Shown piece after piece: positions 9,135 to 17,023 of a stretch of DNA of 64,000 nucleotides; position 1 is the first letter of the stretch; every line of letters starts with the position of its first letter. The DNA is from Acidobacteriaceae bacterium (GTDB taxonomy: Bacteria > Acidobacteriota > Terriglobia > Terriglobales > Acidobacteriaceae). A program made the position numbers and the translations under genes. The notes below the pieces were generated by a model. The model was not told where the DNA came from and made no database searches. It worked only from the letters and a program-made list of their open reading frames with translations. The stretch lies in NCBI GenBank assembly GCA_003138515.1, contig PLGG01000032.1, forward strand, positions 62,001 to 126,000, read 5' to 3'.

Positions 9135-12100
9135 TCAGAAGTTGATGCGAGCGGCGATTTCAACCAAGCGGGGAGTGAACAAGAATCCGCTCGAGTTGGA
9201 ATTCGTCGGAATTCCGAGCGTGTTGTTGGAAGGTGATGCCGAACCCTGACCGAGATATGTCAGCGTGGAGCCGGACAGGGTATAAGCTGTAGTTCCAAGA
9301 GCGGTCACGTTCTGGTGGTTGGCGATGTTAAAGACATTCAGGATGAGCTGCACATTCTGAATGTAATGCTCGAAGTTGAACTGCTTCTGCACGCGAGCGT
9401 CGTCGACAATATGGCGCGGGTACCGGGCCGTGTTCACGCCTATGTAGCCCGGAATGATGGTCGTTCCACCCGCACCGTTGAAGTCGCTCCCCAAAGCACC
9501 ACTCAGCTTGCCGCTCCAACCTTTGGTGTAGGGCAAGCCATTCTGCATCGAGAAGCTATCGTCGAGGCTCCATCCGTTCACAACCCACTTCACCGGATTC
9601 GCGCCGCTGACTCCGGGGAAGCTGTAGAGGGCATAGGCAACGAACCGGTTCGGTACGTTGTAATTGGATGTGCCGTAGTTCGCCCGGTAATTTCCGTACG
9701 GGTCATACCAGTTCTCAGTGGTGCCCTGGGTGAGCGCGTTTTGCGCGTAATCAAGTGCATGAGACCAAGTGTAATTGGCGTCGAACTGAATGTTCTTGAG
9801 CGAGTGGTTGACGACCTCGCCAACCAGAGCGCCGTAGTTCGAGTTGATGTTACTGGCCATCTCAGTGATGGACGTGAAGCTAGTGGCATTGGGGCCGAGG
9901 AGGGCTGTGTTGCCGTAGCTGGTGTAGATGTTGTTGATTGTCAGTGGGCCAGCAGGGATTGGGCCTTTTCCGGATGCGTCAGAGACCGTAATAGTTCTTG
10001 AAACGCAAGCCGTCGGCGAGGCCGAGCAGGGAACGATGTTGACGTTGAGGAAGTTGGGCAAGTCGCGTCCCAAAGAACCCAGATAGCTGACGGACAGGTA
10101 GGTATCTTTGCCAAGCGACTGCTGAACCTGGAGATCGTACTCCTGCACTTCGGGCAGCTTTAGCGTTGGAGAGAAGAAATAGGAGCTCGGCTTGGAGGTA
10201 CTCGCGCCGCTCGCGAAGATGTTTGGATACTGCGGGCCCTCCGCAACAGAGGAAGTTGGTGCATTAAAGAAGGTTGGTGCGGTTTGCCCAGCCGGACTGC
10301 CGGTGTTGAAGAGAATCTCAAAGATGTCGCCGTTGGGGATACGGCCGTAATACAGGCCATAGCCGCCGCGCACCACAGTGAGGCCATTGCCGTAGAGGTC
10401 ATATGAGAACCCGGCACGCGGGCCGAAGTTCGACCACTGTTTTGGGTTGTTGGTGATGCCGTTGTACGGAGCAAAGACGCCGGCTGCGGCATCGAAACTT
10501 GAAACCGTCGAGGGAAGATTCTGGTGGTCCCAGCGGAGACCGAGTTCAAGAGTCAAACGTGGCGAGATTTTCCAGTTGTCCTGTGCGAATACGCCTGTGT
10601 CCAGGGTGTTGAGGCCAAAGCTTGGAGTTCCAAAGCCCTGGTAAAAATCCTGATAGCAGGGATATTTTGCGACCACAGGCGCCGCATTGGTGGCCGAGCT
10701 CCCTGAGCCGTATTGACCTGCGTATTCGGTGTAGTTTGCATCGCAGCCGTTGGTGGATGTGCCGACCGTAACACCGTTCTTGAAGTTGAGCAGGTCGTTG
10801 AAATACGGTCCGATGTATTGGTAAACGTAATCGCCGTTGCTCTCATACAGGTTGTTCTGGAAGTCGTAGTTGTGAACGATATCCACGCCGAACTTGAAGC
10901 TGTGGTTGCCCTTGTTCCAGTAAAGAACATCGCCAATCTGCCACTTCTTCTCGAGCGGATATGCGACACGGTAGGAATAGTAGGGCGATCCCGAGTTGAA
11001 TCCCCAACCGGAAGACGAAGCGCCGATCTGAACATAAGGAATGTTGCCGCTCTTGTTGTTTTCATCTGCAAGCGTGTACGGCGTAAGAGCCTGCTGCCCC
11101 TCGTCATCGAGCTCGCGACCGTACTGGTAAAGGAGCTCATTGCTGATGTTGGACGTGATGAGACTTGTGAGCTTGGTGAGGCCGTAGTCGAGCTTGACGA
11201 AGTCGTTACCGTCAGAATCGCGCGCGTAGTTCACGGCGGCAGCGGTCTGGACACCGCCGGGAGAATCCCAGCGCAGGCGGTGATAAAGAACGCTCCAGTG
11301 CTCTTTGGGTGTGATTTGCCAGTCGAGTTTGGGGGTATTGATTTCCTGGAAGCCGAAGCGCGCAACTTGGCCAAGGTCTGAGTTGAGGCCCAGATCGGTC
11401 TGACCATTATGGAGGGTGCCGCCGTTGATAAGGGCAGCCCAGTCCGCCGCAGCCTGCGCGTACGTGATTCCCTGGCGTGCAGCCAGCGTGCAGGCTTCGG
11501 AGTCTTCGGTTTTGGTGGCCGTGGTATCGCTGGCCATATACCCGTTTTGATAGGCCTGGGGGGGGGGCGTGGATGACCCAGTTAGATAGCAAGTGGCGCC
11601 CGAGGGAACAGCGGCAACAGGCAGCGTGTAGAAGTTGGCTGGGTTATAGGGAATGCCGACTTCAGGGAATACGTGCGTGTGCTGGTCGTATGTATCGATC
11701 CAGAAGAGCTTGTCCTTGATGAGCGCTCCGCCGGCAGTGAAGCCGTAGATCTTTCGGAGGTCCTCGGGCTTAATGTGCACTTGGGTGTTGACGCCGTTTA
11801 TGACCTTCGCAATCGTCGTATAGTCGTTGTAAGCGTTCCAATTGCTCTCACGATCGTAGAAGTAGGCCTGCCCGTGGATTTGATTCGTGCCGCTCTTGGT
11901 GACGGAGGTGATGACGCCACCGGCGGCGCGGCCGTATTCAGCGGAGTAGACACCGGTGTTGACGGCGAACTCGCGGACCGCGTTACCCGAGGTGGAATAG
12001 GCCTCGCGGGTGCGCCCACGCTCCTCAGCGAAGAAGGCCTGGTTGTCGTCGGCGCCGTCGATTTCGACGTTGTTCAAGATCGGGCTGACGCCGCGAATGC

Positions 12101-12641
12101 TGATAAGGCCGAATCCGTTGGAGTCAGAGACGACACCGGGAGTGCTCATGGCAAGGGACGACCAACGGCGATTGTTGATGGGGATATTTTGCATTGCCGT
12201 CTGGTCCAAGGTATCGCTGAAATCGGGCGATTCCAGGTTCATGACCGGGGCCTGCTCTGTAACGACGACCTGCGTGCTGGATGATGCGACGGCGAGACGG
12301 GGCTCGAGGGTGGTCACTTGGCCGACAACCACGATAACGTCGTCAGCGCGATATTTGGCGAAGTTCGGGGATGAGATCGCGACGGTGTATTTTCCCGGCT
12401 CGAGCAGAGGCGCTTTGAAATAGCCGCTGCTGTCCGCAACGACATCCACAGCGAATCCGGTGGCGAGATTCTGGATGTGAATCGCAGCGCCGGGGATCAC
12501 GGCTTCGGAGGAATCTAGTACTGAACCCGCGATCGAACCCTGAGTGGTGGACTGCGCGTTCAAGGACATGGAACTGAAACACACAGCGAGGATGAGAAGC
12601 GCCAGGCATGAAATACCCAGGCGAATTCTATTGCACGTCAT
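9135..12641 (-). CDS. Oar-like TonB-dependent outer-membrane receptor with carboxypeptidase-regulatory N-domain
   Basis: About 1168 aa. The ATG at 12641 follows GGAGGGCAGTT and opens a signal peptide ending near LNAQS; an upstream Met at 12794 lacks these. Residues about 25-110 form a carboxypeptidase-regulatory Ig-like domain (GSIAGSVLDSSEAVIPGA). A TonB plug follows, about 115-260, with SIRGVSPILNNVEIDGADD. The rest is a beta-barrel that ends with Phe (AARINF), as outer-membrane proteins do. Such Oar-type receptors are abundant in Acidobacteriota, and their ligands are mostly unknown. The coding strand has a run of ten C within a Ser-Thr-Pro-Pro-Pro stretch (11558-11567). A strong terminator follows. 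Confidence 0.88.
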   Translation of the reverse strand: MTCNRIRLGISCLALLILAVCFSSMSLNAQSTTQGSIAGSVLDSSEAVIPGAAIHIQNLATGFAVDVVADSSGYFKAPLLEPGKYTVAISSPNFAKYRADDVIVVVGQVTTLEPRLAVASSSTQVVVTEQAPVMNLESPDFSDTLDQTAMQNIPINNRRWSSLAMSTPGVVSDSNGFGLISIRGVSPILNNVEIDGADDNQAFFAEERGRTREAYSTSGNAVREFAVNTGVYSAEYGRAAGGVITSVTKSGTNQIHGQAYFYDRESNWNAYNDYTTIAKVINGVNTQVHIKPEDLRKIYGFTAGGALIKDKLFWIDTYDQHTHVFPEVGIPYNPANFYTLPVAAVPSGATCYLTGSSTPPPQAYQNGYMASDTTATKTEDSEACTLAARQGITYAQAAADWAALINGGTLHNGQTDLGLNSDLGQVARFGFQEINTPKLDWQITPKEHWSVLYHRLRWDSPGGVQTAAAVNYARDSDGNDFVKLDYGLTKLTSLITSNISNELLYQYGRELDDEGQQALTPYTLADENNKSGNIPYVQIGASSSGWGFNSGSPYYSYRVAYPLEKKWQIGDVLYWNKGNHSFKFGVDIVHNYDFQNNLYESNGDYVYQYIGPYFNDLLNFKNGVTVGTSTNGCDANYTEYAGQYGSGSSATNAAPVVAKYPCYQDFYQGFGTPSFGLNTLDTGVFAQDNWKISPRLTLELGLRWDHQNLPSTVSSFDAAAGVFAPYNGITNNPKQWSNFGPRAGFSYDLYGNGLTVVRGGYGLYYGRIPNGDIFEILFNTGSPAGQTAPTFFNAPTSSVAEGPQYPNIFASGASTSKPSSYFFSPTLKLPEVQEYDLQVQQSLGKDTYLSVSYLGSLGRDLPNFLNVNIVPCSASPTACVSRTITVSDASGKGPIPAGPLTINNIYTSYGNTALLGPNATSFTSITEMASNINSNYGALVGEVVNHSLKNIQFDANYTWSHALDYAQNALTQGTTENWYDPYGNYRANYGTSNYNVPNRFVAYALYSFPGVSGANPVKWVVNGWSLDDSFSMQNGLPYTKGWSGKLSGALGSDFNGAGGTTIIPGYIGVNTARYPRHIVDDARVQKQFNFEHYIQNVQLILNVFNIANHQNVTALGTTAYTLSGSTLTYLGQGSASPSNNTLGIPTNSNSSGFLFTPRLVEIAARINF

Positions 12642-13466
12642 AACTGCCCTCCAAAGTAGTCGTTTGCGTTTGAACCTATTCCGTGAACCGATAGCGTCGT
12701 CGCCGGCGCCACGAATTGGCGTTTCGGTCAACGCGCAGAACCCGGTGAAAACCTGCGACAAGCTCCGTTCAGCTCTCAATGCCGACTCCGGCATGGGACA
12801 CGTGCCGGCTCAAAAGTCTTCGATACTTGAGCGTACAAATCTTCGATGAACTTGCGATGAAAAGCGAAGTGGAACGTCGTGAGCATGCAACCCGGGATTC
12901 GAGCCTCGAGCGGTCCACGAGTGCACAAGGCCATCGGACGGGGGAGATGCGGTCCAAGCTGGCCGGTGACAATCGGCTGTTATACCCTCACGAAAATGAA
13001 CTTCAAATGCCGCAACACAACACTAATGTTTCTAGCGAAAACAACCTTTGCCGGCTGCAATGAGGAGGCTTCTCACTGATTGCGATTGTGCCTTTGCGGT
13101 GCAGTCAACACGTGTCTGAGAACATCTGGAACTTCAGCTGCGCCCCAAAAAACGCGGGCTGAAGGATTCCCTCAATGCGAAGCATTTCGGGGTACGGCAA
13201 TCTCTAAGGAATCGTTATTGTAGGGCAACGGCAGCCATTTTTCCAAGGGGTAATTCGAAAAATCTCCCGCACTTCGAGAAAATCAAAGGTTTAGCGGTCA
13301 ACTTGTGGAAAACGGGGCCGGTTCACAGGCGATCCTGCGCCCGATCTTGTAGCCAAAACGCGCGATGGAGCAGGCGCACGCGGGTTGTCGCCGGACAAGT
13401 CGTCGGTTGAAACCCTTCGAGCGACGCGCTTGCAGCCAGATCCCCATCGTCCGTCGCAAAATTCAA
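12642..13466. other. Gene-poor gap between two receptor genes
   Basis: About 825 bases separate the start of the Oar-like gene from the stop of the BtuB-like gene. I see no convincing gene, tRNA or strong promoter. It presumably holds the Oar-like gene's promoter and the 3' end of the BtuB-like transcript. Confidence 0.5.
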
Positions 13467-15992
13467 TTAGCGGCCGCTGCCCGGACCCCAGTGAATGCGC
13501 AAGCCTGTGCGAAGCGTGAAGGGCAGGCTGGGATAGCCGATGGGCGCGATGTGCTGCGTGTCGGTGAGATTCTCAGCTTGTGCAAAGACGTCGATCCAGC
13601 TGAACCACTGATAGCTGCCGCCAAGATCGAGTTTCGCGTAGCCGTAGTCGAGATTGCGATTGGGCAGAAGGAGACTGCTCATTCCGGAGGCGTCTTCGCC
13701 TTCAAGGTAGGTGGAGTCGTCGCTGCGGCTGGCGAAGGCCGCGGAGAAAATTCCTGTGATTCGTTTGTTGGCGTAGGTGGCTGTGAAGTAGCCGGTATGG
13801 GGCGCGCGGCGGAAGGGACGAGCGCCCTCGAGCGGAGCATAGGGGCCAATCTGAATGCCGTTGGGAATGTTCTGCCACGTGGGAATAGGGCCGAGCAAAG
13901 CCTCGTCGTCATTCGTAAACGAGCGCTGCACCACGGCATCGAGGTAGGTGTAGCCGCCACGGAGAAACAGGTTGGAACCGATTCCAGACTCGACCGATGT
14001 TTCGATTCCCTGTGCGCGGAAAGCTTCGGAGTTGATCGTCAGCTCGTAGGCGAAGTTCGCCTGCAGGATTTGTTCGAGTGTCTGTTGCTGGGCTGGGGTG
14101 AGATTGGGCAAGAGTTCGGGGATCAGGTCCAGACCGACGTACTCGATCTCCTTGCCGAATTCGTTGTGGAAGTAACTGGTCTTGAAAACGATGTGCTGGC
14201 TGAGGAAGGACTGCTCAACGCCGCCCTCGTAAGAGCGCATGGCGGGCGCGGCAATCGGACTGATGTGCAGCGCCTGAATGGTGGACTGAGCGCCGTTGTT
14301 CGCGAGGAAGTTGTAGAGCGAATCGTCCTGATCGGTGAGCTTGGGCTCGCGCACCGCTTCGCCGAAGTTGAAGAGAACGCGCGTGCCGGCAAAGGCGCCG
14401 CTGCGCGGACGAAGGACGTAATAGTTGAGGCCGGCGCGCGGCGACGTCTGAAGTCCGAACAAAGAGTAGTGCTCGATGCTGCCGCCCAGAGTGTAGAAGA
14501 AGCGATCTTTGAAATCGCCGTGCACCGCGAGTGGGATGAAGTAGTTTATGTGCTTGACAGGCGTGTAGTAAGTGCTGCCGGGTTCCGCGCCGCGCTCGTC
14601 TTCATACTGAAAGCCGGCAAGGCCGGCCAGGTGCGGAGTGATGGTGATGTCGCCCTGATAGCCCGCCTGATCGCGATTGGAGACGTACTGGACACGAAAT
14701 GTTGAGCAATCGAGGACTGCCTGGCCGGTGGCAGAGTAGCCATTCGCGCCGGTGATGGTGACAATGCTGCCGAGATACGCAGGTCCGAAGCAGTAATTGT
14801 TGTATGACTGGAAGATTCCCGGTGTGGTCCAGCGGGAATCCTGCTCGCGCTTGCGTGTGAGGCCATAGCGAACCACGCTGTGCAGGCTTGCAGTGGTCTG
14901 GTTATCGACGGAGGCGCTGAGGAAAATGTCCTGATCCTTTTCCGTGGCGTCATCAGCGATGTGATAAAAGTCCCATGCGTTCGGCACGCCAGTAGCATCG
15001 ACACCGTAGTGAAGAGTGGCGCGAAGTTGCGTTGTGCCGTTGAGAGCCCAGCCGAGGTTAGCCGCCGATGTGGCTACGTGGAATTCGTCATTGGGCAAAT
15101 TGTTGGCGGTCTGCAGCCAACTGAACGCGCCAAGATAGTCGAGCTTCTTGCGAGATCCCGCTACCTGGAGTTCTTCGCGCGAAGTGAAAAGGTTGCCGGC
15201 GCTGCCTTGAAAGAGCAGGGAAGGGAAGCTGGTGGTGCCGTGAGGCGTGGTGAAGTTGACGACACTTGAATCTGCCCCCGCACCATAGAGGCTCGCGTCA
15301 GGACCGCGATAGATTTCAGCGCTCTCAATGGCCGTGGTGGAGAGTGTTCCGAAATTAAACTGATTGCCCAGGTCGCCGATATCGACGCCGTCGAGAAGCA
15401 TTTTGTTGTCGTCGGAGTCGCCGCCGCGGACGAAGAGCGAAGTTGCCGCGCCGCTTTGGCCGGACTGTACGGCCGAGGCGCCGGGCATGAGGCGAAGTTC
15501 GCTCGTGAAGTCATCGCGGAGAACGAGGTCGAGCGGACCAATCACGGTGGTGGCGGCGCTGGTTTGCGGCTGCGGAGTGGGCGTGCCGGTAGCCGTGACG
15601 ACGATCGACTCGCGCACCCAGGCCGGCTCAAGCACGATGTTGCGCTCGACGGAATCAAATTGGCCGGCGTAAAAGTCGGGCGTTTGCAGCTGCCGGAAAG
15701 ATTTAGCAGAGACGATGAGAAAGAATCTGCCGGAAGTACCAGTGAAAATCTGGAAGCTGCCATCGGCGGTGGATACCGCGGAGCCGACGACATGGCCATT
15801 CGCCACGAGCGAGACTGCGGCGCCGGTAACTTTGGCGCCAGCGGCATCCGTTACGAGGCCGCGGATGGAAGCAGCGGAACACAGTGCAGTGCAGAGCGCG
15901 AGGCATCCGGCGGCAAACGCGCGAGGCAGAATGCGGCAGGCCCGAGACGAGGCGCAGTGGGATGTTGAGCGCAGAAGATTGGAAATCGGCAT
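13467..15992 (-). CDS. BtuB-like TonB-dependent receptor, probably for cobalamin
   Basis: An 841-aa outer-membrane receptor. The ATG at 15992 follows AAGGAGCTCTC and begins a signal peptide (SRACRILPRAFAAGCLALCT region). A short regulatory-like Ig domain (SIRGLVTDAAGAKVTGAAVS) precedes the plug (LRLMPGASAVQSGQSGAATS, then FVRGGDSDDNKMLLDGVDIG), and the remainder is barrel. Substrate is inferred from the cobalamin riboswitch in the leader, which in other bacteria controls vitamin B12 or cobalamin-precursor uptake. Cobalamin ABC transporter genes are not adjacent. A hairpin at 16004-16019 (CGTTCC/GGAACG) just before the Shine-Dalgarno could be part of the switching element. Confidence 0.85.
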   Translation of the reverse strand: MPISNLLRSTSHCASSRACRILPRAFAAGCLALCTALCSAASIRGLVTDAAGAKVTGAAVSLVANGHVVGSAVSTADGSFQIFTGTSGRFFLIVSAKSFRQLQTPDFYAGQFDSVERNIVLEPAWVRESIVVTATGTPTPQPQTSAATTVIGPLDLVLRDDFTSELRLMPGASAVQSGQSGAATSLFVRGGDSDDNKMLLDGVDIGDLGNQFNFGTLSTTAIESAEIYRGPDASLYGAGADSSVVNFTTPHGTTSFPSLLFQGSAGNLFTSREELQVAGSRKKLDYLGAFSWLQTANNLPNDEFHVATSAANLGWALNGTTQLRATLHYGVDATGVPNAWDFYHIADDATEKDQDIFLSASVDNQTTASLHSVVRYGLTRKREQDSRWTTPGIFQSYNNYCFGPAYLGSIVTITGANGYSATGQAVLDCSTFRVQYVSNRDQAGYQGDITITPHLAGLAGFQYEDERGAEPGSTYYTPVKHINYFIPLAVHGDFKDRFFYTLGGSIEHYSLFGLQTSPRAGLNYYVLRPRSGAFAGTRVLFNFGEAVREPKLTDQDDSLYNFLANNGAQSTIQALHISPIAAPAMRSYEGGVEQSFLSQHIVFKTSYFHNEFGKEIEYVGLDLIPELLPNLTPAQQQTLEQILQANFAYELTINSEAFRAQGIETSVESGIGSNLFLRGGYTYLDAVVQRSFTNDDEALLGPIPTWQNIPNGIQIGPYAPLEGARPFRRAPHTGYFTATYANKRITGIFSAAFASRSDDSTYLEGEDASGMSSLLLPNRNLDYGYAKLDLGGSYQWFSWIDVFAQAENLTDTQHIAPIGYPSLPFTLRTGLRIHWGPGSGR

Positions 15993-16039
15993 GAGAGCTC
16001 CTTCGTTCCCCTCGGAACGTGAAAGCGGTTGGGTGCGCC

Positions 16040-16262
16040 GAGGACCGGTCTCCTGACTTGCGCTCGTTTCAGCCGCCTTCCCAATGCCGAACCGATTCGA
16101 TTCGACTCCAGTGGCTTGATGCGGGTTCCGCTCAAAGCGAAACACGCGGGCTGAAATCCTGTTCGAATCCTGCGCCTCTTTATACGACGGCAGGGAAAAC
16201 AGGTGCGCTCACAGTTGCGGGGCAGTGGCGGAGTTTCACCGCCTTCCCGAACATCCTGGCGA
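16040..16262 (-). promoter_or_regulatory. Cobalamin riboswitch
   Basis: On the minus strand, in order: GGGAAGGCGGTGAAACTCCG, then CCACTGCCCCGCAACTGT (16212-16250), a B12-box-like AAGCCACTGG (16108-16117), a second GGGAAGGCGGCTGAAAC, and AGTCAGGAGACCGG (16045-16058). These are the conserved blocks of the cobalamin aptamer in the right order and spacing. The ends are approximate. Binding of cobalamin is expected to lower expression of the receptor downstream, probably by hiding the ribosome site. Confidence 0.95.
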
Positions 16263-16301
16263 TCGCGATGATGAGTTGCGCTGCAGCGCGGGCGGCAGCA
16301 A

Positions 16302-16332
16302 CGATGTCATGGAAACGACTTCCATGACATCG
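16302..16332. promoter_or_regulatory. Perfect palindrome next to the riboswitch-gene promoter
   Basis: CGATGTCATGGA and TCCATGACATCG are exact reverse complements around a 7-base spacer. It begins within a few bases downstream of the -10 box, so it spans the predicted transcription start, where a repressor would act. It is outside the riboswitch core. It could also form a 5' RNA hairpin. Confidence 0.65.
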
Positions 16333-16335
16333 ACT

Positions 16336-16364
16336 TTTATAGCGGGAACGCCGCGGGAAGTCAA
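16336..16364 (-). promoter_or_regulatory. Promoter of the BtuB-like receptor transcript
   Basis: On the minus strand TTGACT (16359-16364), a 17-bp spacer and TATAAA (16336-16341), both close to sigma70 consensus, upstream of the riboswitch. Confidence 0.7.
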
Positions 16365-16425
16365 AGTGGAAAATCGAGCGGCGAAGGAAAGGATGAGGCG
16401 GGTTGAATCGAGCTGTGGTTAGATG

Positions 16426-16502
16426 TGGTGACCCCGGCCTGATTCGAACAGGCGACCTACAGTTTAGGAAACTGCTGCTCTATCCACCTGAGCTACGGGG
16501 CC
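16426..16502 (-). tRNA. tRNA-Arg (anticodon CCT)
   Basis: A 77-base cloverleaf on the minus strand, from GGCCCCG through GTC-A-CCA. The D arm is AGCTCAGGTGGATAGAGC, the anticodon loop TTCCTAA reads AGG codons, and the T arm contains GTTCGAATC. The 3' CCA is encoded. A recombinase remnant lies about 115 bases beyond its 5' end. Confidence 0.95.
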
Positions 16503-16616
16503 ACTTTTAGAATGAGTCGTTTACAGCAATGTCGAGTTTCCCTCCTTCACAGTACCTCACAGCAACTTAAATGGACGTCAGGTCGATAGCCCAATTGATC
16601 CCATGAGGTAGCGCAA

Positions 16617-16860
16617 GTGAGGGCGAAAAGATCACAGTATCAACAGGGTAGCATCAAGAAAGTTCGGAGGGTGAGGGCTTTGCATGGGGGGTTCGCTTCT
16701 CTGAATGGGTGGAAGGGAAGCGCTACCAGCGTACTCTTACCTTCGACGGCGCGAAATATCCAAAAGAGGCCGACGTCCGTAAGGCAATTGAGTTGCCCGT
16801 CTCACAGATCAACTCCGGGACCGCGGGAGAAAAGGCCGACGCAAAGTACAAAAGATTCCT
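16617..16860 (+). pseudogene. Remnant of a tyrosine recombinase/phage integrase (N-terminal part)
   Basis: Reading starts GTG-AGGGCG with RAKRSQYQQGSIKKVRR, then must shift by one base near 16671-16680 to continue GFAWGVRFSEWVEGKRYQRT, then LTFDGAKY, and ends near GTAGEKADAKY. This pattern matches the N-terminal arm-binding part of tyrosine recombinases common in Acidobacteriota. All of the core-binding and catalytic domains are missing. Neighbouring tRNA-Arg makes an old tRNA-linked integration likely. The family call is from memory of the pattern. Confidence 0.6.
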
Positions 16861-16935
16861 CTTGACAGTGTTTTCTTTGCGGTGGTACTCGTACGTGGTT
16901 GCACAATCGATTGAGCGTGTTCATCCCCGGAAGGG

Positions 16936-16990
16936 TCGCTCGATAGCGGGCCTTCATCCCCAGTCGCTCAATAGCGGGCCTTCACCCCCC
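16936..16990. repeat. Two imperfect 28-bp tandem repeats
   Basis: TCGCTCGATAGCGGGCCTTC and its near copy TCGCTCAATAGCGGGCCTTC, each followed by a short C-rich tail, lie just upstream of the Oar-like gene's Shine-Dalgarno. Function unknown; GCT/AGC in each unit could form a small hairpin. Confidence 0.75.
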
Positions 16991-17023
16991 AACGATCACA
17001 ATGTGCGGTTTCAGGAGGTCTTT

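Noticed and set aside
13365-14705. 446-codon forward frame inside the BtuB-like receptor gene
   Set aside because: It is antisense to a clearly conserved receptor; composition is Glu/Val/Ala-rich without motifs.
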